NCBI GenBank assembly: GCA_024741835.1
Contig: JAENRP010000125.1
Coordinates: 1,998-65,997 of the forward strand
Direction of reading: 5' to 3'
Length of the DNA stretch: 64,000 nucleotides
Origin: Diplocarpon mali
Lineage: Eukaryota; Ascomycota; Leotiomycetes; Helotiales; Drepanopezizaceae
The stretch's first letter is position 1. The number at the start of each line of letters is the position of its first letter. The translations under genes and the position numbers were made by a program. This document shows, one piece after another, positions 1 through 14,523 of the stretch. A model generated the notes under the pieces. That model saw only the letters and a list, made by a program, of their open reading frames with translations, ran no database searches and was not told the origin of the DNA.

Positions 1-109
1 TTATACTTTTTACCTACGGACTAGGCCCAGGAGTTAGAAAACGAAACTAGTAAAATAAACAAATAAGCTATAGAGTCGTAAAAACAATTAAAAATAGTAT
101 TAACCTAGA

Positions 110-3100
110 TATCAATTTTCTTTAGTTTTCTTTAAAGGATAGGGAGAACTATTACTAGATAATACTCTCTTTATAAAGCGCTTACTTCTTTTTAATAGTT
201 TACTATTAGTATTAGAAGAGTCCGGTCTTAGTATTATAAGAGCTTTAGTATTTTATAAAGATACTATTATAGTTTGATAGCTTCTACTAATAGGAAGGGA
301 GACTTATATTATAATATTATTATTATTATCCTCTTTATTATTATTATTATCCTTTAAAGAGTTATCTACTACTAAAGGGGATACGGTAGGAGATTCTATA
401 GCTACGACTTCCTTAGCCTTGCCTTTCTTTAGATTAAGTCGCAGGCTAGGCCTAGGAGTTGTATCAAGGGTTTTTGCATAAGGCTTTTTAATACTATACT
501 TCTTAAGAAGAATTGTCTCGTTAATCATATTATCAGCCTTAATATTATAGTTAGTGCCTTTCGTCTTAGCCTAGGATTTGTTACTATATAACTATAGTTC
601 CAGTTATTGCATTAGCTTCTAAGTATTAGTAAAATCGTTAAAAAGTTCTTACTTATATTTCTTTAAATATATTATCAATTGTGCTATATCCTTTAAGAAT
701 AACTCCTTTATAACTATTACTACTAATAGGTCATTTTATAATCTTCTACCTATAAGGGCCTTTGATAATAGACCGCCTTTTATCATCCTAAGGGTTATAT
801 AGAACTTTGCAAAAGATTCTCCTACTGCACCCTATCTTACTATACTTAATCTCTTTATACTAAGTGAGTTAATAAGAAAATCTTTTAAGTTAATGCTATT
901 CTTAAGTGAATTATTACTAATAACTTCTATATAATTATTGCTAATAGTTAAAAAACCGCCCTTTTTAGGTTCCTATTCCGAATCGAGATCAATAAATATA
1001 CCTTATCTTATAAATACTGAGAATAGAGTAGTATTATTTAAAACGTATTCTTTTAAAACAATTTTCTCCTTAGTATTCAGCTCTTTTTATTATATAGCGC
1101 TTTACGCTAGATTTAATAAGATCTATTAAGAGCTCTTAAAACAATAGGATATAAGTATAAATGATTTATAAGACTTTTCCTATATAGTAAATTCTTTAGT
1201 TGATTGTTTTATAATAGGAATTATATAATAGTTAATAATTCTATTATTAGAGGAGTTAACCTGCGAGCTAGGCTTAGGAGTTGATTTAATAAATCGCAAG
1301 TTAGCGTCAATCTTAGTAGTAATAATTCTCAAATAGTAATTAATGCCTATAAACTATATAGGCTTAAGATATATTACTAACTTATATAAAGACTTATATT
1401 AAGTTAGCAGAGCACTTAAGTATAATTTATAATGTATCCTTAGTATCTATTATATTAAGCTATAAGTTATATTATAAAGGTAGGCAGAGGGGGGGTTTGG
1501 CTTCTTATCTAAGGTCCAGAAGTGGTATTAGTACATTTCTAGTTCTTCTTATACTAATATTAAAAATGAATTCTTTCTACAATTACTATAACTATACGTA
1601 CGCATAGCGCTTAAAAAGGCGCAGCTAAACAACTTAGGCATATTTAAAAAGCCTTTGCTATAGAATGATATAAAGTTATTAATAGTCAATATAGCGTTAT
1701 ATTAAGCAGGGGTCTATGCGATATTATAGAACAATTTAAAGGCTTTAGGTGCTACTTAGAACTTAGAGAAACCTAACGATATATCTTTCTTAACCTAATT
1801 AGCTATTCTATTACTAGTGGCTATAATTGCATAGTTTCTAAAGTGTAATAAGAACAGTTTTAAATCGAGAGTAGTATAAAATTTATAAATATTAGATAAT
1901 ACCTCTTTATTAATAATGCCTATTAATGCTAGTCTATAGTATAGTGTATATTATCATTTATAGAAGGTATAAAATTTCTCAAAATAAAAGTCTCCAAATA
2001 TCCTTATTACAAATTTACTTAAGCGAGTCTTTATTTCTAGTATTATTATAATTCTAAATCTATTACCATACTGTAGTATTATCTTAATATTAAAGGGGAC
2101 TTGATAATATTCTATAGAAATCATTATTATAGTATCTTTAGGCTTCTCCTTAAGTATATAGTAATCGCCCTTTGATTTCTTATAATCGATAAAGAATTAT
2201 ATAATATTATCTAAGGTGAATTCGTCTTATTACAGTTTCATAATCTATTTAATAGCTCTTACCATTGCCTCTTATACTAATAAAACATCTCCCTAGTTTT
2301 CCTTCTTCAAACGCTTTATTATAGACTTATAGAATTTTAAAATAAACTTTTACAGTTCTTCAGAAAAGGTCTATATAATATTAGATATATCCTTCTTAAT
2401 ATTATTAAAAATTTCTAATACATTAATAATAGGGCTATCTACTTCATCCGTTAGCTTATCTTTTGAATCTATATTATTACGTATTCTAACTTATAGGCCA
2501 GGCCCGCGGGCCAGTTTCTTTACTACTAGTGTATAAGGTGTTTTAGGCATTTCTAAGGATAGTGATTTAAATATATCTAAGTCTAATGCTTTAGGGTTAT
2601 AATAGTTAGCAGTTTGTATTTCTGGTATTATAGGCACCTTATGCTTATAGACTTCTTTATTATATACTAATTCCACTTATAGGCCAGGCCCGCGAGTCAA
2701 ATCGCGCTTATCTATTGATCCTACCGCAGGTAGTAGTAGCTTTAGGGCGGCAGGTATAATAAATTCCTATCTTTCCATTTTGTTATCGAAGTAGTTTATA
2801 GTATATTTAGCTAGATATATTATCTTTTCTTTTATAATAAGTAGACTGCATTATAACTATTGCAGGCCGAGCGTATTTAAAACAGTTTGGTTAAGGAGTA
2901 TAAGATTATCATACTAAGCGGGGCTGTCCTTTATAGCTTAAATAGTAAAGTGTATAATAGTGCTTGAGAATCCAATAAATTTTTTACTCTGCGTACTATT
3001 TCCTTATAACTTCTTTATACCTTCTTAAATAGTGAAATAATTCAATACCTATATAGCTTTGGCCATTGGTTAATATATCTTAAAAATTTTGCCAAGTCCT

Positions 3101-3585
3101 TGCAAAGTATTATTCACAATAATATTATTTATAAAGTAGCTTCGAAAGAGCGTTCTACATATTCTACTTGTAAACTATATCAGTCTTTTAATATACTTAT
3201 TTTTCTTATCTCGGTTCTTTTAAAATAAATCAATCGAATTAGCATACTTCTAATACTTTTATAAAAACTTTTCATAATTAATACCTTTGCCTTAAAGTTC
3301 CTTATCTAAGAAATTATTAAAACCTAAGAATCCTTCCTTAATAGTAGAAATTCTATAGTTAAGCACCTTAATAGATAAATTTAAGAATACCTACTATTCG
3401 GTCTTACTTAATATTCTATAGGTACTTACTATATCTTCTAATAATCTTAATGACTTGCTATCCTATAAGAACCCTCCTTTTAATATTAGTTCATTATTAG
3501 TAGTGCTTAAGGACTTGCTGCCTAAGGTAATAACCGATATATTCTTCTTAGGTATGGCCTTTTTACTTATGGTTAATAGTACTAT
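110..3585 (-). pseudogene. ORF3 of giant Gypsy, copy A (unknown family, RIP-disrupted)
   Basis: I do not recognise this protein. Reading TAA/TAG as former Gln gives one continuous frame of about 1,150 codons, matched along its length by ORF3 of B. The start is placed at an ATA (3585-3583) that would be ATG before RIP; the start is uncertain. The N-terminal 130 residues resemble the N-terminus of ORF2, sharing a pattern S-T-Y, then Q-Q, then F-L-x-K-E-L and K-G-I. The C-terminus has an acidic Asn-rich tract (about 304-380). Four palindromes near 436, 1258, 2488 and 2674 lie within it; in B the matching four are all in one reading phase. No retroviral enzyme motif, signal peptide or clear membrane segment was seen. 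Confidence 0.6.
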
Positions 3586-4069
3586 AATGAATTATTTAGC
3601 AGGGGAGGTAGCTTTAAATAAAGAGATAATTATTTAAAAAAGATTAATAATATAATAGGCTTATACTTGAAAAGATTGATAATAGAAAGATAATAGTAGT
3701 AGTATTAATATTATAGGTCTAATAGAGTTGAAAAGAGAAGTAAAAAAAAGTAAAATCGTAATGTAAAGAAAGGCTTATTTATAAAGTTTGGAGTCGCATT
3801 AGTATACAAAGGAAAAGTAAGCATAAAGAGGCTAGAAGTAGGAACAAAAGTAGGATATAATACATATAAGGACCTATAATTGGTAAATGATAATTCTTTA
3901 AAGGTAAGGATAATATTTCAAAGGTAAGCGTTAGAAAATTGCATATAAAGGAAATAATTAAAGGATAAATCATATAAAGAATAAAGTAGAGTAAAGAATA
4001 TATATAGAATAAAATAATAAATAGAGAATAAAGAGGTACTAGTATATAAGAAGTAGATAATCTTAAAAG
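3586..4069. other. Spacer between ORF2 and ORF3 of copy A
   Basis: AT-rich sequence matching 41456-41932 of copy B. I see no convincing conserved frame and no LTR or polypurine tract. It may hold leader sequence for ORF3. Confidence 0.4.
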
Positions 4070-7000
4070 ATTTAACTCGAATTCGTAAGTCCTTTAAATA
4101 GTCTTCTCTAAGGGTAATAGGCTAGATTCTTTAGATTGCTTAACTTAATTATCAGTTCTATTATTACTTTAGAGTCTTCTTCTCTTATATTAATTCTTAC
4201 CTTTTAGCGTTTTTACTAATTCAAGTGACTAAGGTTTATTTGAACCATCTCGTAGGCTTAAGCCAGCCGAGTCCAACCTCACTCGCAGGCCAGGCTCGCG
4301 AGTCAGTCTTAGCGTTTCTAAGCTTAAGGGTAAAAATAGGAGATTGGTTCCTAAATTAGGGTCTAATACTATACTAGCGTCTTAGTTTGTCTCTTTTCTG
4401 AATTTTCTTATAATAATGCCTTTATCAATTAGTGCATTAGGCTTTTAAATAGCATTTACTTTATTGTATTATCCTTAAGACTTGAGTTTATAAAGAAGCG
4501 ACTTAGTATTTATAATATTCGTCCAGGCCTTAATAAGGGTATTAAAGAGTTTTTAATTATATTCTATAAAGTGGATTTTCAATTTGTCCTTATTAAGAAG
4601 GAATAACTCCTATACTTTAGTTATAATAGAAGGATCTATCTAAGAGCGCCGATTAATAATAGCTTTAAAGAGGCTATTATAGTTCTTAAGATAAAAAGCT
4701 GCCTTAAAAGGTATAGTAGTTCTATTTGCATTAATCTATTAAAGTATTAAAGGTTACTTTAAAGTAAAGACTGAAAAGATAAAATCGGAGATTTAAGTCT
4801 TATTTTCTAAGGTATTCTTATTAAGGACAGCTATATAGTTGTTGCAAAAGGCTATAAAACTACTAGTCTTATAAGAATTGTCCGAAAGCATTTTAAAAAG
4901 GTATCCCTATTTTATTATTACTATAATTAGATTACTATTATTAGTAATAGGTCGCAAGATCTCCTTTCGCTTTAATTTTACAGTTATTTAAGCTAGTTGA
5001 GATTTTAAACTAAGTGCTTAAGAAGTCTATTGACTTATCTTCTTTATAGATAGAATGAGTTTTATAGTCAATTAAGAGCCGACCTACTTATTAAGGCTTT
5101 TAGAAGCTAGCCTTTATCCGATCAGTAGGATCTAATAATCTAAGACTTGCTTTCTAATAAAATTGACTTATAGGCCAGGACTGCGAGTAAAAATCGGAAT
5201 TTCTTTATTAGTAGTACTTATATCTCTCTTTATCGAAACGACTTGATTATAAAGACTAAGGCCAATTAATTAGGGAGGTTTAGGGTAGGCTATAAGCTGA
5301 TAGGTTCCTCTACTTCTTACTATTATAGTTAAGAGGTAGAGTCTATAGTACATTCGAAGGACTTATTAAGTAAGACTAAATATCATATTATAAAGAAAAT
5401 AAAAAGGTATAAAGGTCGCGCTATTTATAAGGCAAAAGTGATAAAGATATATCTTTGCTTCTTATCTTATAATAGAGAGGAATATACTTATAAAAGCACT
5501 ATTATTAATAGTAAAATTATCGGTTAGGAAGCGGCATCCGAAGGGCTTAGGCATTATAATTGACCCTTCTTCCTCTATTTCCTTTTGCTATCTATTGCTT
5601 AATAATATTAATAAAAAGGAATTGTTCCATTCCATCGGCTCTAACGCTTTTAAGGCTTTAAGATTAGCCCTAAATTTTATAGCACTTAGAGATGCCTCTA
5701 TTATTAACTAATTAGATTTGTATATCTTTAAAAAGATAAAGAACTAATTATTAAGGTAAATTAAAAAAAGATCAATATCTTCTACTATATAAAGAAGTTT
5801 AAGGTATTTAATAGTTTTATTAATATTAAATCCTTTATAATTAAGACTATAGTAAACTGAAAGAGAGCGAATATAAAGGTCGTAAAGTCTTTTCCCTTCG
5901 ATTCCTACGCTAGGAAGATACTATCGAAAGCGAGTCTTTATTATAAAGGATACTTAAATATCATATTATTCTTTAAGCTCAAGGTTGAGAATGACCGATT
6001 AAGGCATATTGCTATAATTATAAATGTCTTAATTAATAGATTCCTCTTTGCATTCTCTTTCTCGCAAGATAAAATAATCTTATTCGGCATCCAAGAGACT
6101 AGGTTCTTAACTTTTATAATTATTAAAGAATTGAATAATATCTATAAGGGTAAACTCGTTTAAGATAAGCTATTAAATTTATCTAATAGCTCTCTTAGTC
6201 ATCTTTAGAGCAGTTAGAATAGGGTCTTTCCTTATATTATTATTTTTAAAACAGTTATATATAGATATAAAGAAGTTAAGAACTAGCTCCTTTAAGTTGT
6301 TAAGAAAGGAGTTTAAGTAAGTGCGCAATCCTTTGGTTTTAAATTGCAAATTAGCTAAGGTAGCTATCGAACGATCTATCCTTTTTAAAGGTTAAGCTAA
6401 AATAGGTTATTTAGCTAGAGGAAAGTCCTTTGAAGATTCTGAAAATTCTAAAGAGGCTACGCTAAGCGTTTGGGCAGTTTATTTAGCAGCGGTTTCTAAA
6501 ATCATTTTAATAAGAGGCAGATTAGGTCCAGTTTTAAAATTCTTATTTCTAACTCTTAATCTAGGACCGCAAGTCAAATTATATCGTTTAATACTTATTA
6601 TATCTTTAGGTTAAGAAGCGAATTTCAAAGTAGGCTTGATTATAAATAACCAATTCCCTTCTTTATTATTAAAGAAATCTTATCTAAACCCTAGTATAAG
6701 AGTCCAATTCTCTTTTAAAATAAGCAAACTATAAGCAGAAGCGCAAAGCCTTAGCATATTAATAATAGTACTATTAAGTAGGGTAATATCTATAGCTTAA
6801 TTTGATCTTTTTATAGCCCTATTAGCTGCTATAAGTACTATATTAGATAAGCCTATAAATCTACAATTGCGAATTCGATTGCCTTAGAATTTTGCTACTT
6901 CTTTTTAAATAATAAAGAAATTGAGAATCTAAATAGCTTTAGCTATAGGAGTATTTTCCTTAAGAATTTTTAATAATACTCGCCTTCTATTATTAGAATT

Positions 7001-7420
7001 AATATTTGTTAAGAAGCGCGAACAAAATAGGAGTCCTCTCTTATTAATAGCTAAATTATCTAGTTATTAAATAGATTCTTCCCTTTTATCTTAATCCATT
7101 TTGAAAGTGTTGGCTAAGGTTATATATTAATCTGTATTAGCTAAGAATTCCTCTTTGGAAATTCCCTTTAGTCTTAATTCTTTGGTTAGGAAGTCGTCAA
7201 ATTGGAGAATTCCAAGGGCCACTTGGATTAAAAGGTTATTAATAGCATTTGTATAAGCTAAAAGGAGTTCTTATTGCTTTATATCTCTTAAGGCTACGTA
7301 GGTCGATTTAAAGTTCTTTAATAATATAATAGCTCTACTATCCTAAGATAAGTTTATAATTAGTACTTATTTATCTCCTATTATAGCAGATAAAACCATT
7401 TGTAAGTTCTTTAAAGGCAT
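4070..7420 (-). pseudogene. ORF2 of giant Gypsy, copy A (unknown family, RIP-disrupted)
   Basis: This ORF follows pol on the element's coding strand. It starts at an intact ATG (7420-7418) giving M-P-L-K-N-L. The first 150 residues resemble ORF3: both contain S-T-Y, a Q-Q pair, F-L-x-K-E-L and K-G-I. A second shared block of about 25 residues reads D-E-F followed by I-I-Q-F-F. The best reading frame changes at the position matching about 40,100-40,250 in B, so either two overlapping ORFs exist or both copies inherited a frameshift. Palindromes lie near 4281, 5165 and 6551. No known enzyme motif was found. Many Gln codons are now stops. Confidence 0.58.
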
Positions 7421-7689
7421 ATTGCTTATAAAAGATAGGAAGTATAAATAAGAAAGTTCAATAGGGTATAAGAATTAAAAGGGCATATAAGCTGCAATAG
7501 GTTTGCTATATATATATTAAGGAAATTGGACTTTTTATTTATTATTTAAGGAAAGTAATAGGAATGCTATAATTAAAGGCTAATATTAAAAATGTAAAAT
7601 AAGTTAGAGTAGGCAAGAATTTAAAGTGATCTTAAAAGATCTATATCTTAAATAATAAAGGAGGCGATTTTACTAAAAATGTAAAAATA

Positions 7690-10600
7690 AGGATTAGAGG
7701 AAGGTAGGATAATTGATAGGCTAGGAAATCGTTTAGTATTCCTATCTGCGTTCTTTGGATATTTTAAGAATAATAACTTAAGGTTGCAATTAATTAGGTA
7801 TTTTAATATTCTTTACTTATAGGACTGGCTTATAGGTTAAGTTGGAAAAATCTTAGTCTTTGTCTAAGGGTTTAAAATTGCTTATATTGCTATCGGTTCC
7901 TATAGAAGATTCGAAGGTTATATTAATTTCTAATTCGTCTTTTAAAGGGAATAAGGTCTAGTCGTATTAATAAAAGCGATTTAATCGATTAGCTGCAAAG
8001 GTTCTTTTAATATTAACTCTATTAAGTTCCTAAAGAGAATAGTATCCCTTTTCTTTCTACTCAGACTTAACTTTAAATGGACTAAGCCATTGATAGTTAA
8101 GTTTAGTATTTTAAAAGCAGCCTATGCTTCCTTAGCTTTTTCCCGATATCGTTTCTTTTGCAGAATGATTTCCTTTATATTTATATCTTAAAGCTTAAGT
8201 TGTCAGCATCTTATTATAAGCAAATCGGAACGGTTTTGAATTTGACTATAGTCGAACAATCTCCAAATAGGCTATCGGGATTTAAAAGGAAGCTATGCCT
8301 CTTTACTATAGATAAGGAAAAATAGTATAACTCTAGTTAGTTTATAAATTATCATTCGATAAGCAAAGAGTATTTTATAAAAGTGTTTTATCTAATTTTT
8401 AAATCCTTTATAAGTAACTTTAAATAGCCTATTAAGAATGTTGCGATATCCTTGCTCTACTACTCTATTAGCTTTCGAATTATATACTAAGATTTAAACC
8501 TATTTAATACTATATTTTTATAAAAAAGCTTTAACTACTCCTTTATTTTTAAGGCCCCTATTAATAGTTAGTTTATTAAAAAGTCTATAGCAATAGACTA
8601 TATCTTCTTAAAGGAACTTTGCAATAGATTTAAAGTTAGCAGATTTCAAAAGTTGTCCTTTAGGCCATTCTAATAGGTCTTCCTTTATTAGAATAAAATA
8701 TATAATCCTATTTTCGATTATTAGTACTTATATAATATCGAGACTGACTTTATAAAAAAGGCCTAATAGCCAGGTTGGGAATAGAGGATTCTCTTTACAA
8801 CTAGGTTTTCGTTTCTAATAGGGGATACAACTTTTTATAAAAGCTTTATAGTCTTTAAAAGAACCCTTTTAAAAGAATTTCCTTAAGAGTCGGTAGTAAG
8901 TAGACTTAGCTCTTTAATAGCCAGTTTCCTTATAAATATCCTAGATAGCTTTAGCCCTTAGTTTTTCATTATCTAAGTAAAGTTGTATAAGGTATAAGTT
9001 ATCGCTTCTTTTAAATAATTGTTCTCTTTACATTAGATAAATTAAAGCTTTAGCTTTAAATTTCTAAAAATCCTTAAGAGCAATTGTCTTTAGTTATTTA
9101 AGTATAATTAAAAATTTCGCGATTTCTTTAAAGTCACCTAAGTAGTTAAGTAATAAAATTCTCTTATTTGACTCGCAGGCTAGGACTAGGAGTCGAGTCC
9201 CTTTAAGGCAATATATTGATAGATAACTAACTTCGTTCTCTATCCACTTATCAATATCTGTTTTATCTTTTTTAATTAAATTAAAGGGATAAGGGCGAGT
9301 TCTTTTTAAAAGGCTATTTGTAATAGTATTTTTCATTCTTAGAATATATTTGACTTTAAAGTCTATTAGTCTTATCTAAGCAATCCATTTTATTAGCAAG
9401 GCTTTAGGTAGGTCGCTTGCAGCTTTATTCAATTATTCTACTAGCACTTTAGCATCGGTTTCGAGGATGAAATAAGTACTATAAAGGTTGCTTCTTATCT
9501 TTTTCATTACTTTTAAAGCTCCTTTGCATTCTTATTTAATAGCCTTATACTTTATCTCTATTAGATTCTAAAGACTACTTTTAAAGCAAGCTAGATGTCT
9601 TTTCTATTAGCTATTAGCTTATTAAAGGATAGCACCCTATCTGATTAAGCTTATATCAACTATTAGTATAATTAGCCTAGCGTCGGCTCTATAGTCTATT
9701 TTGATTAGATATAGTACTTTAAGCAATACTTGTTTTAATTATTTTATAGCATTTATTTAGGGTTCCTCCTATTGAAACTTAGCCCCTTTCTAAAATAAGG
9801 CGTAAATAGGTACTGCCTTTTTAGTAAAATCTTTAATTTAAATGCGATAGTATACTATAATGCTAATAAACGCGCGGGCTTCTACTATATTATTATACCT
9901 CTTCTATTTATCGATTTTAAGTACTTTAGCCCTTTAAGGACTTCGGCTATTAGAATCAGTAATAAAACTAATAATTTCCATTGATAGAAGATAGTATTAT
10001 AACTTTGGACTAACTATTGCTCTTGCCCTTTCGAATTGTATAAGCACTTAGTCTAGGTTCTAAATATATTCTATTATAAATCATTATATACTAAGGAGAA
10101 CTTCTTTATAATTATAAAATGATCTTAATCCTTTTACTCTTATATTATCTATATAAAGGAGTATAATATTAAGTATATAATCTACTAATATCTTATAGAT
10201 TACTTAAATAAATTAAGCAATCGAATTTATAGCCTCTTAAGGTAATCTTATTATCTAAAGTAGCTTAAGAGAGGTTTAAATTGCTATTATATCTTTTAAT
10301 TTAATATTAAGAATAAATTGGTTATATTTAAAGAAGAAGTTAATAAGAGAGCTATAGGTTAATCTTACGAATTCATTTAAGAACTTATCTATATTTAAAG
10401 GAATATTAGCGTCTTTAATAGTTACTCGGTTCATCTCTACTACTACTATTATTAGTTTATAAGTTCCTTTCTCTTTCTTAGCAATTAGGAACTATTTATT
10501 CTTATAAGGGCTATTATAAAACTTAAGAATACTTTGCTTTAGCCTATCCTTTAATATTTCGATTACCTTTTCCTAAAGAGCTTTAGGGACCTCGAATGTT

Positions 10601-11900
10601 TTCTTTTATTAGGCTTTATAAGGTATTATCTTAATCTTAATATAAGGCGTAACCTCTTTTCGAATCTGGCTAAGTTCTATTTAATTAAAAGCTAAGGCGT
10701 CCTTTCGATTTATTAAGGTTTTATAAAGTAGTTTGCATTCTTACTCTATTAAGTCTTCTCTAATTTTCAATATATCGAAACGTTCTTTTATTAGCTGATA
10801 TTCGATAGGTTTATTAGAAAATTTACTTATAATAAACTTATCAAATTTGCTACTTAGCTTTAAAGGTCGAAGCTTCTTATCTTATTTAAACCAATCATCT
10901 AGTCCTTTAGGCTTTAAGCTATTAGAGATTCCCTAATCTATCGATTATACTTTATCGGCCTTACTTTTATATATAGTTTGAATATTAGCTAATACTATAC
11001 TTCTCTACTTCTTTCCTTTTTTATTAAATCCTATAAAATAGTCCGAAATTTCCTTTTTAAAAATAAATAAAAGATTTTCTAAGTTATTAATTTAAAGTGT
11101 ATAAATAGAAATATTATTAGTAATTTTATTATTTTTCACTTATAGGTCTGGCTTATAAGTGGTTTTTAGGTTTTTTAAAATGATTAGTAAATTATTGAAA
11201 TTTATAAAATAAACCTTCTTCTTTGCCTTATTTTTCTTTTTTCTTAATTATTATTCTAATAAAATGCCAATTATACTATTTTTTAAAATTCCAGATTTAA
11301 CTCTTAGTTTAAGACCGCAAGTTAAATCTCTATTATTTAAAATTAGCAAACTCACCTTTCTTTTACTATAACTCCTTGCTAAGTGCCTTCCTTTACTAGT
11401 ATTAAGCCTAGCCCTTATACTAGCTAATCGTTTTTTAAAACCTTATTTTAAAATTCGGCTATATCTTTTATAATAACTATTTATTCTTCTAAAGATCGAT
11501 CTATATTCTAAAGACTAGCTTTTATAAGACTATTTCTAAGATAGTTAAATATTAGCTAAGATTTTAAAATAAAGGGCATTTTTAAAAGAATATCGTTTAA
11601 AGAATTCTCTATTATTAGAAAGTTAGTATAATTAACGATTCCTCCGACTTTAACCTTTACGTTTTTCACTTATCTATTAAAATTGTATTTCAATCTAAAG
11701 ATAGTCGAATAAATAAGGAGTCGATTGCTAACGATTATCACTCGAGCTATTTCCGCCACTTTTCTAGTTATTATATTAACTTTTAAACTATAATTAATCA
11801 AAGCCTTTACTTTAATTAATTCTTCTATTAAATAAATAATAATAGGGCTTTTTATTATAACTGCTAAATAATTTCAGTTAATATTCTAAGATATTAAAGC
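7690..11900 (-). pseudogene. Gypsy pol of copy A: protease, RT, RNase H, integrase
   Basis: Order on the minus strand is protease, RT, RNase H, integrase, which is the Ty3/Gypsy order. The protease active-site segment (about 11808-11778) reads A-L-I-N-Y-S-L-K-V-N, explained by G-to-A changes of an ancestral D-C-G motif (Asp to Asn, Cys to Tyr, Gly to Ser, Glu to Lys). The RT box near 10130-10170 reads Y-I-D-N instead of Y-I-D-D. The RNase H end (9094-9336) is a rare stop-free stretch that contains an in-frame palindrome near 9170. Integrase follows to about 7690. The same domains in B confirm the assignment. Inactive. Confidence 0.8.
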
Positions 11901-14523
11901 TATTGCTATAATATTATAGTACCTTTAGGTTCCTTTATTTTCTACAATTTAAAGACATTTGATTAAGGCTAAGTGCTTTTCAAAGTTCTTTTATATTATA
12001 ATTTCCATTTCCTTATTATTATTCAAATCTTTAAAGGCAATTAGGATATGCTTTCTTAGCACTTTATTAAAGCGTTTAATCAAATTAAATAGGTCTTTAA
12101 ATATAAGGTTAATTTGCTAAGCTATAACATTTTCTATAGCTTTCTCTATTATAGTTAAATTAGCATATTTATCGACGAATTTTTCCTATTTTAATATCTA
12201 TCTCTTTTGCTTAAGGTTAAGGGTTTGCGTAATAACTTCAACTTCTTAATCTTTAAGCTTAAAGCTATCTTTATCTATTATATCTCTAATTAATTTATCT
12301 ACTATATCGGCTTTATCCTTATCTATTGTAATTCTAGATTATTAGGTATCTTTTAGCATTTAGACTCTATATTAAGATTCTTAAGTTATATATATTGATT
12401 TCTAAACTTTAGCTGGTTTTATTAGTATTAAAGGAGTGGTAGATCTAAAAGGACGCTAAGTATTCTAAGGGTTTCTAGATATAGAAGCAGTATTAATATT
12501 AGTAGATATATTATTATTAACCTATCCTAAGATGGAAATACCTCTAACTTCTATAACTATTTAATTAAAAGCTAAGTCCTTAAGAACTCCCTTAGGTAGG
12601 TTGCTAATTAGACCTATATATATATAAGTTGGAATTTTAGTATTTATATTTATAATATACTATCATTCGACTAAATTCTCGTCCTATTTTATACTATATA
12701 TCATTATTCGAATAATCTATAACTATAAGCGATTCTAGTACTTTTTAATAAGGATAGCTTCTAGCCTAGGATCTTTAATGCAAAGTATCCTATACTTATT
12801 AATATATATAACCCTAGTATTAATAAAATAAAGGAAAAGAGGGCAATCGTTGCAGTACTTATATAAAGCGCAGTTAGGTTCTTTATTATTGCAAAAGTTG
12901 CAGGTTAGTCGCCTTCCATTGCTATTTCCTTAGTACCCTATAGTATTAATATTAGTAAAGTGCTAATTAGGATCAATTCCTCCTTCTTCAGCCAGCTATT
13001 GTATTCTTATATTAGCTGGTTATTCCGAATGATAAAAAGCAGGAGTCTGGTAATAGGAACTACTAGATTAGCTTATAGTAGCCGAGTTTTGTCTATTACC
13101 AAATTAGGGAATATGCTATTTTTCTTATAAAAGATTATTAATCTTAGTTTCTAAGCTTTAGATTTAGAGTTCTATAAATTAGGTCTTAAGTTCCTTAATT
13201 CTAAGGTTGGATCTTACTCCTAAGTCAGGCCCGCGAGTGAAAGGTATAACTACTAGGTTCTTCTTTGCCTTTTCTATAACTTCTAAAGCTTTCGAGTATT
13301 CTTAAACCAGATTCTTAAGGTCTTTAGTATAAGAAGGAGTAGGGGCTTTTTCCTACTCTATAGCATTAATAGTTCTTTTACTAAGATCTGATTTTAAAGC
13401 AAAGGCTGAGAATTCCTTAAATAAGGCAAAGGTTATAAGGTCTTGCTTATCGATCCTAAAATGCTTAATAATCTTATTTTAAAGGCTAGTAGGTAATCCG
13501 AGTAAGAAAAGGCGGCCTCTTTCAACTTTGCTAAGTATTTTCTAGCTAATTAAGGTATTTAATATATAAGTAAAAGTCCGATAGTAGTTCTTAAGTTCCT
13601 TAGGAGTATAAGTAATTAGAACAAATTCCTTTAAGAAAGCTAGGGTATTGCGAATCTGCTATTTATTAAATTCTCGGAATTCAGACTTAAGAGCCTTAAT
13701 AAAGAATTCCTATAAACTATGCGTTTTCCATTTAAGGAGGAATTTAATAATATCTTTACTTATATAATTATAGTAGCAAGGAAGTTAGGAAATCATATCC
13801 TCTTATATAATACTAAAATCGTAATAAGTTTCCTTATATTACTTAAGGAAATTAGTAATATTAGCACTTATAAAGTAAGAAGCGCTAAGGGAACTAAAGA
13901 GAGGAAAGTGATTAATAATAGCCTTAAATGTGGCTATTATCGTTTTATACTAACTATTTAAGTTAATAGAATCTATAAGGGGCAAAGGGGAAGCTTTAAT
14001 ATTATAAGATTGATTGCTAAGAGGAGTACTTTAAAATTTAAAAGGACTTAAAGAACGTTTAAAATCTAAGTCAATTTTAAAGTGATTAAGATAAGTTTAA
14101 AAAGATTTAAATAAAGGGTTAGTAAAAAGTTTAAAATTATTATTATTTTTAATATTTTCTAGTATTAATATTGAAAAAGTAGGTAGCAGTCTTAAGTTAT
14201 TTAAAGACGTCTTTTTATCCTCCTACTTATAAGCTAGGCCTAAAAGTAGAATTCCGAATTCTACTAAAAGTTTAATCTAAGTTTGCTAAGAGATTCTAAA
14301 TAGGTATTAAATAGCTAATAAGAGTATTATAACTAATCGCAATAAGATAAGGTTTACTTAATTTAAGACTAATTTCTAAAATAAGGTTTATATCTAAGAT
14401 TCTTTTTAGCCTTTAGGCTAATTCCTATTAGTCCTTAGAATAAAGGGGTCTTTAAAAACAATTCTAAGTCAATTTTTAAAGTTCTATTAAGCTAAGGCAG
14501 CTGAATTATCAGATTCGGATTTC
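11901..14523 (-). pseudogene. Gypsy gag of copy A
   Basis: Homologous to gag in B (22848 onward) and C (42900 onward). The central capsid-like part around 13,000-13,960 has the same block as B and C (for example K-D-I-I-K and N-T-L-A-F-L-K-E-F). Near 12,850-12,910 the zinc-knuckle-like segment keeps more cysteines (C-N-F-C, N-C-A-L-Y, D-C-P-L-F) than B. Copy A keeps the gag frame where B has a 1-nt deletion near 23552. The ATG is not visible: the codon matching C's ATG is TCT. The boundary with protease is arbitrary because the two read on without a visible natural stop. Palindromes near 13216 and 14225. Confidence 0.72.

Noticed and set aside
12..36. Palindromes as transcription terminators or LTR ends.
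   Set aside because: They lie mostly within coding frames, are not followed by T runs in a consistent way, and do not coincide with any element boundary or TSD.
938..1129. Plus-strand frame at 938-1129 and its mirror at 47317-47508.
   Set aside because: Antisense to ORF3 in A and B respectively; conserved only because ORF3 is.
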